This document shows, piece by piece, positions 1 to 7,219 of a stretch of DNA of 64,000 bases. A program made the position numbers and the translations under genes. The DNA is from Streptomyces rishiriensis (lineage in GTDB: Bacteria; Actinomycetota; Actinomycetes; Streptomycetales; Streptomycetaceae). Each line of letters opens with the position of its first letter. The stretch's first letter is position 1. The DNA lies in assembly GCF_030815485.1 (NCBI RefSeq), contig NZ_JAUSWV010000002.1, positions 1,364,001-1,428,000 of the forward strand, given 5' to 3'. Under the pieces are notes generated by a model. That model was not told the DNA's origin, ran no database searches, and saw only the letters and a program-made list of their open reading frames with translations.

Positions 1-1
1 C

Positions 2-952
2 GCCGACTCCGGCTCGGTGTCCGTCGAGGTCGCGGTGAAGATGTGCCTCCAGTACTGGCGCTCGCTGGGCCGCCCCGCCAAACGACGCCTGCTGACCTGG
101 CGCGGCGGCTACCACGGGGACACCTGGCAGCCGATGTCCGTGTGCGATCCCGAGGGCGGGATGCACGACCTGTGGACCGGGGTGCTGCCCCGGCAGCTCT
201 TCGTGGACGCGCCTCCGGCGGAGTTCGACGAGGCGTACGCCGAGCTGCTGCGCGAGGCGATCGAGCGGCACGCCGACGAGCTGGCCGCGGTGATCGTGGA
301 GCCGGTGGTGCAGGGCGCGGGCGGCATGCGGTTCCACTCCCCCGGTTACCTGCGGGTGCTGCGCGAGGCGTGCGACGCGCACGACGTGCTGCTGGTGTTC
401 GACGAGATCGCGACCGGGTTCGGGCGCACGGGTGCGCTGTTTGCGGCGGAGCATGCCGCGGTGACGCCGGATGTGATGTGCGTCGGCAAGGCGTTGACCG
501 GCGGCTATCTGACGATGGCGGCGACGCTGTGCACGTCCCGGGTGGCCGACGGGATCTCGCGGGGCGAGGTGCCGGTCCTGGCCCACGGTCCGACGTTCAT
601 GGGCAATCCGCTCGCCGCGGCCGTCGCCTGTGCCTCGATCGAGCTGCTGCTGGGGCAGGACTGGCTCGCCGAGGTCAAGCGGATCGAGGCGGGACTGCGG
701 GACGGGCTCGCGGAGGCCGTGGAGATTCCGGGGGTACGGGACGTCCGGGTCCTCGGCGCGATCGGCGTCGTCCAGCTCGACCGGCCCCTCGACGACGCGG
801 CCATGGCGGCCGCCACCCGGGCCGCCGCGCGCGAGGGCGTCTGGCTGCGGCCGTTCCGGGATCTGATCTACACGATGCCGCCGTACGTCACCGGTGACGC
901 GGACGTGACACGCATCGCGCGCGCGGTGTGCGCCGCGGCGCGGGAGGGATGA
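2..952 (+). CDS. bioA: Adenosylmethionine-8-amino-7-oxononanoate aminotransferase, C-terminal part (5' end outside window)
   Basis: This is the last 316 residues of a class III PLP aminotransferase; the reading frame is open from base 2, so the gene begins upstream of the window. BioA moves the amino group of S-adenosylmethionine onto 8-amino-7-oxononanoate to give 7,8-diaminononanoate in biotin synthesis. Recognisable segments are the [11 protein letters not shown] stretch at the very start, the Asp-containing [13 protein letters not shown] loop that holds the PLP ring nitrogen, and the VGKALTGGY segment with the lysine that forms the Schiff base. The stop lies only 2 bases before the bioD start, so the two genes form one operon. 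Family assignment is secure; only the truncation limits confidence. Confidence 0.93.
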   Translation, partial: ADSGSVSVEVAVKMCLQYWRSLGRPAKRRLLTWRGGYHGDTWQPMSVCDPEGGMHDLWTGVLPRQLFVDAPPAEFDEAYAELLREAIERHADELAAVIVEPVVQGAGGMRFHSPGYLRVLREACDAHDVLLVFDEIATGFGRTGALFAAEHAAVTPDVMCVGKALTGGYLTMAATLCTSRVADGISRGEVPVLAHGPTFMGNPLAAAVACASIELLLGQDWLAEVKRIEAGLRDGLAEAVEIPGVRDVRVLGAIGVVQLDRPLDDAAMAAATRAAAREGVWLRPFRDLIYTMPPYVTGDADVTRIARAVCAAAREG

Positions 953-954
953 AC

Positions 955-1677
955 ATGCCGATCCTGGTGATCACGGGGACGGGCACGGAGGTCGGCAAGA
1001 CCGTCACGACGGCCGCGATCGCCGCGTCGGCGCTCGCGGCGGGGCGGTCGGTGGCCGTCCTCAAGGCCGCGCAGACCGGCGTACGAGCGGACGAGTGCGG
1101 GGACGCCGACGAGGTGGCCCGGCTCGCGGGCGCGGTGACGACGGCCGAACTGGCCCGCTACCCCGAGCCGTTGGCCCCGGCGACGGCGGCGCGCAGGGCG
1201 GGTATGGCGGCGGTGCGGCCGCAGCACGTGGCGGAGGCGGCGCAGAAACTGGCCGTCGAGCACGACCTGGTGCTCGTCGAGGGTGCGGGCGGGCTGCTCG
1301 TACGGTTCGACGAGGCGGGCGGGTCGCTGGCCGACGCGGCTCAGCTGCTGCGCGCGCCGGTGCTGGTCGTGGCCACGGCGGGCCTGGGCACGCTGAACAC
1401 GACGGAACTGACGGCTCGTGAACTGCGGCGTCGGAGCGTGGAGTTGCTGGGCGTGGTGATCGGCGGCTGGCCGGAGTCCCCCGATCTGGCGTCCCGTTGC
1501 AATGTCGTGGATCTGCCGGAGGTGGCCGGGGCCCCGCTGCTGGGCGCGTTGCCGTCCGGGGTCGGCGCTCTCGCACCCGCCGACTTCCGCACACGGGCGC
1601 CGGGTTGGCTGGCGCCACGGCTGGACGGGACGTGGGAGGCGGAGGCCTTCCGGGAGCGGACCGGTGCGGGGTTCTAG
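955..1677 (+). CDS. bioD: Dethiobiotin synthetase
   Basis: BioD closes the ureido ring of dethiobiotin from diaminononanoate, CO2 and ATP, the step after BioA. The 240-residue product has the P-loop GTGTEVGKT near residues 8-16, the lysine in LKAAQTG, and the VEGAGG motif of the family. An ATG at 949 overlaps the bioA stop, but the purine-rich site GGGAGGG at 941-947 sits at proper distance only for the ATG at 955, so 955 is preferred. The stop TAG lies in a CTAG palindrome that also supplies the stop of the convergent LuxR gene, so the two coding regions overlap by 4 bases. Length is normal for the family. Confidence 0.93.
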   Translation: MPILVITGTGTEVGKTVTTAAIAASALAAGRSVAVLKAAQTGVRADECGDADEVARLAGAVTTAELARYPEPLAPATAARRAGMAAVRPQHVAEAAQKLAVEHDLVLVEGAGGLLVRFDEAGGSLADAAQLLRAPVLVVATAGLGTLNTTELTARELRRRSVELLGVVIGGWPESPDLASRCNVVDLPEVAGAPLLGALPSGVGALAPADFRTRAPGWLAPRLDGTWEAEAFRERTGAGF

Positions 1678-3980
1678 ACGTCGTCCGCGTCCGCGAGCAG
1701 CCGTACGAGTTCGATGCGGGAGCGGATGTCGAGACGGGTGAAGACGCCCCGCAGATGATGGTCGATGGTGCGGGGGCTGAGGGCGAGGCGGGCGGCGATC
1801 TCGCGGTTCGTGGCGCCGTCGGCCGCCATCCGGGCGACCAGGAGCTGCTGGGCGGTCAGGTGGGCCGTCCCGCGCCGGTCACCGCGGGCGGGGGCCGCGG
1901 GGGCGCCCAGCGCCCGCAGTTCGGCGCGGGCGCTCTCGGCGCAGTGCGGGGCGTCGAAGGACTCGAACGCCGCCATGGCACTGTGCAGCCGGTCGCGGGC
2001 CTCCGGGCGGCGGCGCAGCCTGCGCAAGGCGCTGCCGAACAGCAGTTCGGTACGGGCCCGTTCGAAGGCGCGGGTTCCTTCGCCGTGCAGCCGCAGGGCC
2101 GCGCGGTAGTGCTCGAGGGCGTCGGCGCCCGGCGTGAGCAGCGCCCGGCAGCGGGCACTGAGCGCCAGGTCGTCGGCGCTGCCGACGGCACGGGCCCAGC
2201 GGTCGTAGCCGGCGTGCGCGGCACGTGCCACGCGGGTCTCGCCGGTCCGGACAGCGGCCTCGACGTAGTGCGGGGTGGCCAGGTGGCGGATGGCCGGGTG
2301 GCCGTGGCCCGGCCCCGCGGCGGCGAGGGCGCGCAGCCGGGCCGCGGCGGCGTCGTAGCGGCCGGAGCCGAGGTCGAGGAAGGCCAGCGCCCACTGCGCG
2401 AGGGCGGCGGGCAGGCCCAGGGCGTGGGCCAGGGCGTGGGAGCGGGCGGCCGCGGCCCGCTCCCGGCACAGGTTCTCGTCACCGGTGAGCGCGGCGAACA
2501 TCGCCAGGGCGGCCTGCAGGTGGCAGGCGCCGTTGTCCTGTCCGGTGGCGTACGCCTGACGCAGCGCGTCCAGCGCGGCGGCCTCGGCGGCGCGCGGGCG
2601 GCCGGTCCAGAAGTCGGCGTAGACGCGGAACTCCATGGCCTGGGACACGGCGGCGGTGACGCCCCGGGCGCGGGCCGCGGCGGCCGCCCGGACCGTGGCG
2701 GTGGCGGCGCGGGTGTGGTCGCCGAGCATCAGGGCGGCGATGCCGGCGTGCAGGAGGAGGGTGGGGTCGCCGCCCGGACCGCACCGTCCCGCGGTGGCTT
2801 CCAGCAGGTCGCGCGCGTCCTCGTACCGTCCGTCGACGGCCGCGGCGATCCCGCCGAGCACTCCCGGCGGCTCGACGCCCAACTGCCTTGCCAGGAGCGC
2901 CGCTTCACGGCATCGACGCAGATCGCCGGTGTAGACGGCGGCCTCGGCGGCCCGGGCCAGGAAGTGGGTGACGGCGGCGGTGGGAGCGGAACGCGCCGCC
3001 CCGCCGGGCGCGCGTGACGGCACGGAGGAGGTGACGGAGCAAGCCGTGGGGGTGTCACTCCGCGCCGGTGGCGGGTCAACGGGCACGGGCCGCACCCCGG
3101 CCGCCCGTGCCGCCCGTGCCGCCCCGGCCAGCAGCGCGTCGAACGCCTCCTCCGCGTGCCCGGTCCGCAGCGCGAGGACGCCGGTGAGGGCGTCGGCGTC
3201 GCTGCGGGCGGCCAGGGTGCGGGACCGGTCGCCGTCACCGCGGTGCCAGGCGTCGGTCGCCGCGTGGGCGAGGAGCCGGGACCGTTCGCCCGGGTCCGCG
3301 CAGAGCGCGGCGGCGCGTTCGGCGAGGGCGCCCGAGAGCGCCGGGTCGCCCGCGGCGCGCGCCCGGTCGGCCGCCGCCGCCAGCTCCGCGGCGAGCCGCG
3401 CGCTGGGGCCGAGGGCGCCCGCGCCCCTGTGCCAGGACCGCCGGGGCCTCTCCGCCGGGCCGTGCAGGACGCGGGCGAGCAGCCGGTGGGCATCGCGCCG
3501 GTCGTCCGGGGCGGCCGTCTCGTACGCGGCGATCCGGGTCCAGGCGTCGCGGAAGCCGACCCCGCCCACCGTGGCGTAGGCGATGCCGGCCGCCTCGGCC
3601 GCCTCGAGGGGCCGGATGTCGAGGCGGGCGGCGGCGACGGCGCGCAGGAAGGCGTGGGTGGCCACCGGGTACTGGTCGGCGGCCGCCAGCAGGAGCACCA
3701 GCCGGGTGCCGTCGGGCAGCGCGCGGACCTCACGGCGGTGGGCGCGCAGCGTCTCGGGGGCGAGGTCGGCGGGTTCGGCCGGCAGCGGATCGAGCCCTGC
3801 CGCCTGCCGTTCGGTCAGCCGCGCGACGAGTTCCGCGGCGGCCCGCGGATCGCCGTGCACGAGGCGCAGCACGCGTACACGGACGCCTTCGGACGGCGTC
3901 GGGGCGAGGCGCGGGTCCGTGCTGGGGTGCGTCGGTGGCGAAGTGCGGTCCAGCGACGGTGGGTTCACTCGTGTCACCAC
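1674..3980 (-). CDS. LuxR-family (LAL-like) transcriptional regulator lacking the ATPase motifs
   Basis: A 768-residue protein with a C-terminal LuxR helix-turn-helix (LTAQQLLVARMAADG, then NREIAARL and SPRTIDHHL near the end). Helical, alanine-rich TPR-like repeats fill the middle. The first 150 residues resemble the segment that follows the NTPase in large ATP-binding LuxR (LAL) regulators (HGDPRAAAELVARLTERQ, then LVLLLAAADQYPVA), but no Walker A or B motif is present, so it looks like a LAL regulator that lost its ATPase. It begins with GTG and is divergent from the secreted lipase with 114 bases between the starts, which suggests it activates the lipase, as LipR-type regulators do in other Streptomyces. 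This regulatory role is inference. Confidence 0.8.
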   Translation of the reverse strand: MVTRVNPPSLDRTSPPTHPSTDPRLAPTPSEGVRVRVLRLVHGDPRAAAELVARLTERQAAGLDPLPAEPADLAPETLRAHRREVRALPDGTRLVLLLAAADQYPVATHAFLRAVAAARLDIRPLEAAEAAGIAYATVGGVGFRDAWTRIAAYETAAPDDRRDAHRLLARVLHGPAERPRRSWHRGAGALGPSARLAAELAAAADRARAAGDPALSGALAERAAALCADPGERSRLLAHAATDAWHRGDGDRSRTLAARSDADALTGVLALRTGHAEEAFDALLAGAARAARAAGVRPVPVDPPPARSDTPTACSVTSSVPSRAPGGAARSAPTAAVTHFLARAAEAAVYTGDLRRCREAALLARQLGVEPPGVLGGIAAAVDGRYEDARDLLEATAGRCGPGGDPTLLLHAGIAALMLGDHTRAATATVRAAAAARARGVTAAVSQAMEFRVYADFWTGRPRAAEAAALDALRQAYATGQDNGACHLQAALAMFAALTGDENLCRERAAAARSHALAHALGLPAALAQWALAFLDLGSGRYDAAAARLRALAAAGPGHGHPAIRHLATPHYVEAAVRTGETRVARAAHAGYDRWARAVGSADDLALSARCRALLTPGADALEHYRAALRLHGEGTRAFERARTELLFGSALRRLRRRPEARDRLHSAMAAFESFDAPHCAESARAELRALGAPAAPARGDRRGTAHLTAQQLLVARMAADGATNREIAARLALSPRTIDHHLRGVFTRLDIRSRIELVRLLADADDV

Positions 3981-3981
3981 A

Positions 3982-4008
3982 CAAGTGACGTTACTGGCGG
4001 GTTACTTG
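3982..4008. promoter_or_regulatory. Inverted and direct repeats in the LuxR/lipase divergent spacer
   Basis: CAAGTGAC (3982-3989) and GTTACTTG (4001-4008) are inverted copies with one mismatch and an 11-base spacer. GTTACT also recurs directly at 3990-3995 and 4001-4006, an 11-base period of about one helical turn. The block sits just upstream of the LuxR start and about 85 bases before the lipase start, a good place for an operator used by either gene. The core GTTACTGGCGGGTTAC also resembles palindromes seen before fatty-acid genes in actinobacteria; that comparison is from memory. Confidence 0.45.
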
Positions 4009-4094
4009 AGCCGTAAAGACTGGCGACTTCACCGATGCGGCGCGCGTAGACCCGCCGGACACTCCTGGCAACCCCACACGTTTCAGGAGGCATC

Positions 4095-4781
4095 ATGCAG
4101 CGCCACAAGCGTCGCATCGCCGCGGCTCTCTCGGCCGTGGTCTCTTCGCTCCTTCTGTCACTCTCGTTCTCCGCCCCCACAGCCCACGCCGCGACCCGCG
4201 ATCCGATCGTCTTCGTGCACGGCATCAGCAGTTCCGCAAGCAGCTGGGACGACTGGGTCGCCGACTTCAAGGCCGACGGCTACACGGCCGCCGAGCTCGA
4301 CGCCTGGACCTACAGCTGGTCCCAGTCGAACGCCACCACCGCCTCCCAGCTGGCCACCGAGATCAAGAACGTGCTGGCGAGGACCGGCGCCTCCAAGGTC
4401 GACGTCGTCATCCACTCCATGGGCGCGCTCAGCTCCCGCTACTACCTCAAGAACCTCGGCGGCACCGCGTACGTGGACGACTTCGTCTCCGTCGCGGGCA
4501 CCAACCACGGGACGTCGGTGGCCTCGTGGTGCAGCTGGCTCTACACGTCCTGCGCCGAGATGGTCACCGGCAGTTCGTTCGTCACCGCCCTCAACTCCGG
4601 TGACGAGACCCCGGGCGCCGTGAACTACGCGACGTACTGGTCGAACTGCGACGCGGCCGTCGACCCGGACTCCTCGGCGCTGCTGAGCGGGGCCGCCAAC
4701 GTCGGCGTCGGGTGCATCTCGCACAACGACATGAACAACGACCACGGCGTGTACGAGCAGGTGCGCGACTTCGTCCGGTGA
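4095..4781 (+). CDS. Secreted triacylglycerol lipase, small alpha/beta-hydrolase (class 2/LipA-like)
   Basis: A 228-residue exported lipase. Residues 1-32 form a Sec signal peptide (basic RHKRR, a hydrophobic stretch, cleavage after THA at 32). The mature protein starts with the oxyanion strand [10 protein letters not shown]. The nucleophile is Ser108 in IHSMG: the first Gly of the usual GxSxG elbow is Ile, as the Bacillus small lipases have Ala there. A YYLKNLGG segment follows, as in B. subtilis LipA; the catalytic His is probably in NNDHGVYEQ and the Asp in the NCDAAVDPD region. AGGAGG at 4085-4090 is an excellent ribosome site. Four cysteines suggest disulfides outside the cell. It is divergent from the LuxR-type gene, its likely activator. 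Confidence 0.88.
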   Translation: MQRHKRRIAAALSAVVSSLLLSLSFSAPTAHAATRDPIVFVHGISSSASSWDDWVADFKADGYTAAELDAWTYSWSQSNATTASQLATEIKNVLARTGASKVDVVIHSMGALSSRYYLKNLGGTAYVDDFVSVAGTNHGTSVASWCSWLYTSCAEMVTGSSFVTALNSGDETPGAVNYATYWSNCDAAVDPDSSALLSGAANVGVGCISHNDMNNDHGVYEQVRDFVR

Positions 4782-4895
4782 GCCGTTCGCCGTCCGAGCC
4801 GTCCGTCCGGTGAGCGGCGCGGCGGCGACAGCAGGGGTGCGGCGGGCCTGTCCGGGGGAGAATCCCGGTAGGCCCGTCCTGCCCGGGAGGTCGCC

Positions 4896-5573
4896 ATGCC
4901 CCTACGCCCCACCCGTTCCGCCGAGCTGCCCGGCGGCGCCGTCCACCATCCGCTGTTCGCCCGCTGTTACGCCCGGCTGGGCACGGCCGCGGAGACCCGC
5001 GCCGGTCTGGCCGCCCTACGCGCCGAGCTGCTCACGGGGCTCTCCGGCCGGGTCGTCGAGATCGGCGCGGGGAACGGTCTGAACTTCGCGCACTACCCGG
5101 CCGCCGTCTCGGAGGTCGTCGCGATCGAGCCGGAGCGTCATCTGCGCACACTGGCGCTGGAGGCGGCCCGCAACGCCGAGGTGCCGGTGGACGTCGTGCC
5201 GGCCGTGGCGGAGGCCCTCCCGGTGAAGAGCGAGGCCTTCGACGGGGCGGTGGTCTCGCTGGTGCTGTGCAGTGTGCGGGACGTCCCCCGCGCACTCGGG
5301 GAGCTGCGGCGGGTGCTGCGGCCCGGCGGCGAGCTGAGGTTCTTCGAGCACGGGCCGGGCGGCGGTCCGGCGATGCGGTTCACTCAGCGCGCGCTGGACC
5401 GGACGGTGTGGCCGACCCTGGCCGGTGGCTGCCACCTCACCCGGGACACCCTCGACGCCCTGCGGGAGGCAGGGTTCGAGCCGGGCCCGTACCGCCGGCT
5501 GTCCGTGCCGGAGAAGGGCCCGAGACTCCCCTCCTCGTACTGCGTTCTCGGCAGGGCCCGCCGCCCGTCATAG
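4896..5573 (+). CDS. Class I SAM-dependent methyltransferase
   Basis: A 225-residue Rossmann methyltransferase. Motif I is VVEIGAGNGLNFAHY (near residues 50-64), the acidic VVAIEPE that binds the SAM ribose follows, then the LVLCSVRD motif and LRRVLRPGGELRFFEHG of the UbiE/type 11 methyltransferase fold. The substrate cannot be read from the sequence; relatives include METTL7/phospholipid-type methyltransferases. GGGAGG at 4885-4890 supports the ATG. It follows the lipase on the same strand by 114 bases and overlaps the convergent toxin gene by 6 bases at the 3' end. Confidence 0.85.
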   Translation: MPLRPTRSAELPGGAVHHPLFARCYARLGTAAETRAGLAALRAELLTGLSGRVVEIGAGNGLNFAHYPAAVSEVVAIEPERHLRTLALEAARNAEVPVDVVPAVAEALPVKSEAFDGAVVSLVLCSVRDVPRALGELRRVLRPGGELRFFEHGPGGGPAMRFTQRALDRTVWPTLAGGCHLTRDTLDALREAGFEPGPYRRLSVPEKGPRLPSSYCVLGRARRPS

Positions 5574-5942
5574 GCTCCACCGGCGCAGTTCGCGCGCGAT
5601 GTCGGACACCGACGCCTCCCCGGTCTTGACCAGCCGGGCCAGGTCGCGGACCTGTTCGGGCGAGGTGGCGACCTTCAGACCGCTGGCGACGAGGTAGGCG
5701 TACGCGACGGCGCAGGCGAACAGGGCGTTGGAGCGCTCCAGGGCGGGGACGTGGATGAGCAGTTGGAGCAGCGCGGCGGCGCGGGTCGGCGCGTCGTCGT
5801 AGACGGGGACGTCGAATATCTCGGCCTGGTGGCGCGCCACGGCGGCCACCAGTGCCCCCCAGTCGGTGACCTGGGGGTCACCGGGGGTCTTCTGTTCAGC
5901 GAGCATGAGGAGCCAGGCGAGATCGATACGGAGGTCGCTCAA
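5568..5942 (-). CDS. Fic/Doc-like toxin component with degenerate Fic motif
   Basis: A 124-residue, mostly helical protein that matches from memory the Streptomyces proteins annotated as Fic-family toxin of a toxin-antitoxin system. Canonical Fic/Doc enzymes carry HPFxxGNKR, where His and the Gly-Asn-Lys loop bind and transfer nucleotide or phosphate. Here the aligned stretch reads IHVPALERSNALFAC: the His and one Asn remain, but the Gly-Asn-Lys-Arg anion loop is absent, so catalysis by the usual route is doubtful. The start appears to be TTG, 4 bases after the antitoxin stop, with no good ribosome site, which implies translational coupling. Function as an active toxin is inference. Confidence 0.65.
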   Translation of the reverse strand: MSDLRIDLAWLLMLAEQKTPGDPQVTDWGALVAAVARHQAEIFDVPVYDDAPTRAAALLQLLIHVPALERSNALFACAVAYAYLVASGLKVATSPEQVRDLARLVKTGEASVSDIARELRRWSL

Positions 5943-5946
5943 GGGA

Positions 5947-6189
5947 TCAGCGGCGACCTTCGCGCGTGCCGCCCTCGCGGTCGGCGCCGAACTCCTCCGC
6001 GAAGACGGCCTCGTACCGCTTCATGAAGTCGCTCGCGGCCTCGACGAACGTGTGGCCGACCTCGCCGGCGTCCTGTCTGACCAGCTCCTCGATGTAGCGG
6101 TTGACGCTCATGCCACGGGCCGTGGCGCGCTCCCGGGCGGCCCGGGCCGTGCCCTCGTCGACGCGTACGTTCAGCTGGGTCTTCGCCAT
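5947..6189 (-). CDS. Ribbon-helix-helix antitoxin
   Basis: An 80-residue protein with an N-terminal Arc/MetJ-type ribbon-helix-helix (AKTQLNVRVDEGTARAARE, then GMSVNRYIEELV), followed by an acidic tail that would wrap the toxin (FMKRYEAVFAEEFGAD). RHH antitoxins bind DNA as dimers through the N-terminal strand and repress their own operon. A perfect 7-bp inverted repeat 9 bases upstream of the start fits such an operator. The gene lies directly before the Fic-like gene in the usual antitoxin-first order. Assignment of the fold is firm; partner and regulation are inferred from position. Confidence 0.78.
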   Translation of the reverse strand: MAKTQLNVRVDEGTARAARERATARGMSVNRYIEELVRQDAGEVGHTFVEAASDFMKRYEAVFAEEFGADREGGTREGRR

Positions 6190-6197
6190 ACCTCGAC

Positions 6198-6217
6198 GCT
6201 AGCGCCGGGTCGCTAGC
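6198..6217. promoter_or_regulatory. Perfect inverted repeat, probable antitoxin operator
   Basis: GCTAGCG at 6198-6204 and CGCTAGC at 6211-6217 are exact inverted copies separated by CCGGGT. The arms are themselves built on GCTAGC, and the CTAG steps are rare in Streptomyces DNA, which makes the match more striking. It lies 9 bases before the start of the ribbon-helix-helix gene on the reverse strand, where a self-repressing antitoxin would bind. Confidence 0.65.
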
Positions 6218-6336
6218 AACGGCAAGGGCGGCCGGGAAGCGAAAAAGGATACCGGGTGTGCGCCGGATCACACTACGCTCGGCCGGGCGCACGCATCCCC
6301 TGCGAGCGATCCGTCCGTACGAGCGAGGAGGCAGCC

Positions 6337-7215
6337 TTGTCCATACCTGCTGCGGAGCACGCCCCCGGCCTGGCCCCGGCCGGCGGGATCGCGGCCCGCG
6401 CCCGCGGTCTGACCAAGGCGTACGGCTCGGGTGAGACCGCGGTGCTCGCCCTGGACTCGGTGGACGTGGACATCGCGCGCGGCCGCTTCACCGCCGTCAT
6501 GGGGCCGTCCGGCTCCGGGAAGTCGACCCTGATGCACTGCCTGGCGGGCCTCGACACGGTGTCGGCCGGTCAGGTGTGGCTCGGCGACACCGAGATCACG
6601 GGGCTGAAGGACCGGGAGCTGACCCGGCTGCGCCGGGACCGGATCGGGTTCATGTTCCAGTCGTTCAACCTGATCCCGACGCTCAACGCGGTCGAGAACA
6701 TCACCCTGCCCATGGACATCGCGGGCCAGAAGCCCGACCAGAAGTGGCTGGACCAGGTGATCGACACGCTCGGCCTGCGGGACCGGCTGAAGCACCGGCC
6801 CTCGCAGCTGTCCGGCGGCCAGCAACAGCGCGTGGCCTGTGCCCGGGCACTCGCCTCCCGCCCCGAGCTGATCTTCGCCGACGAGCCGACCGGCAACCTG
6901 GACTCGCGCGCCGGGCTCGAGGTCCTCGCGTTCCTGCGGGAGGCCGTCGACCAGCTGGGGCAGACCGTCGTCATGGTCACCCATGACCCCGGCGCGGCCG
7001 CCCACTCCGACCTGGTGCTCTTTCTCGCGGACGGGCGGATCGTGGACGAGATGGAGCGGCCGACGGCCGACGCGGTGCTGGAGCGCATGAAGCGTTTCGA
7101 CGTGATCCGCGCCCAGTCCGACGGCGGGAGCGGCCCGCGCGGCGACAGTACGGACGCCCCGACCACCGGCACCCTCGGCACCGACGCCGACGGCACCGAC
7201 GTCAAGGAGAAGTGA
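6337..7215 (+). CDS. ABC transporter ATP-binding protein (MacB/LolD type)
   Basis: A 292-residue ABC ATPase with Walker A GPSGSGKST, Q-loop FMFQSFNLIPTL, signature LSGGQQQRVACARAL, Walker B LIFADEPTGNLD and H-loop VMVTHD. The NLIPTLNAVENITLP segment is typical of the MacB/LolD group that works with FtsX-type permeases and moves lipids, peptides or drugs out of the membrane. The frame is open further upstream, but the TTG at 6337 has GAGGAGG at 6325-6331 at ideal spacing. The C-terminal 60 residues past the nucleotide-binding domain are Gly/Thr/Asp rich and look disordered. The permease gene starts 5 bases after the stop, so the two are one operon. Confidence 0.92.
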   Translation: MSIPAAEHAPGLAPAGGIAARARGLTKAYGSGETAVLALDSVDVDIARGRFTAVMGPSGSGKSTLMHCLAGLDTVSAGQVWLGDTEITGLKDRELTRLRRDRIGFMFQSFNLIPTLNAVENITLPMDIAGQKPDQKWLDQVIDTLGLRDRLKHRPSQLSGGQQQRVACARALASRPELIFADEPTGNLDSRAGLEVLAFLREAVDQLGQTVVMVTHDPGAAAHSDLVLFLADGRIVDEMERPTADAVLERMKRFDVIRAQSDGGSGPRGDSTDAPTTGTLGTDADGTDVKEK

Positions 7216-7219
7216 TCCG

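Noticed and set aside
1497..3017. 506-codon forward frame inside the LuxR-like gene
   Set aside because: Glycine/valine-rich mirror of the regulator frame without family features.
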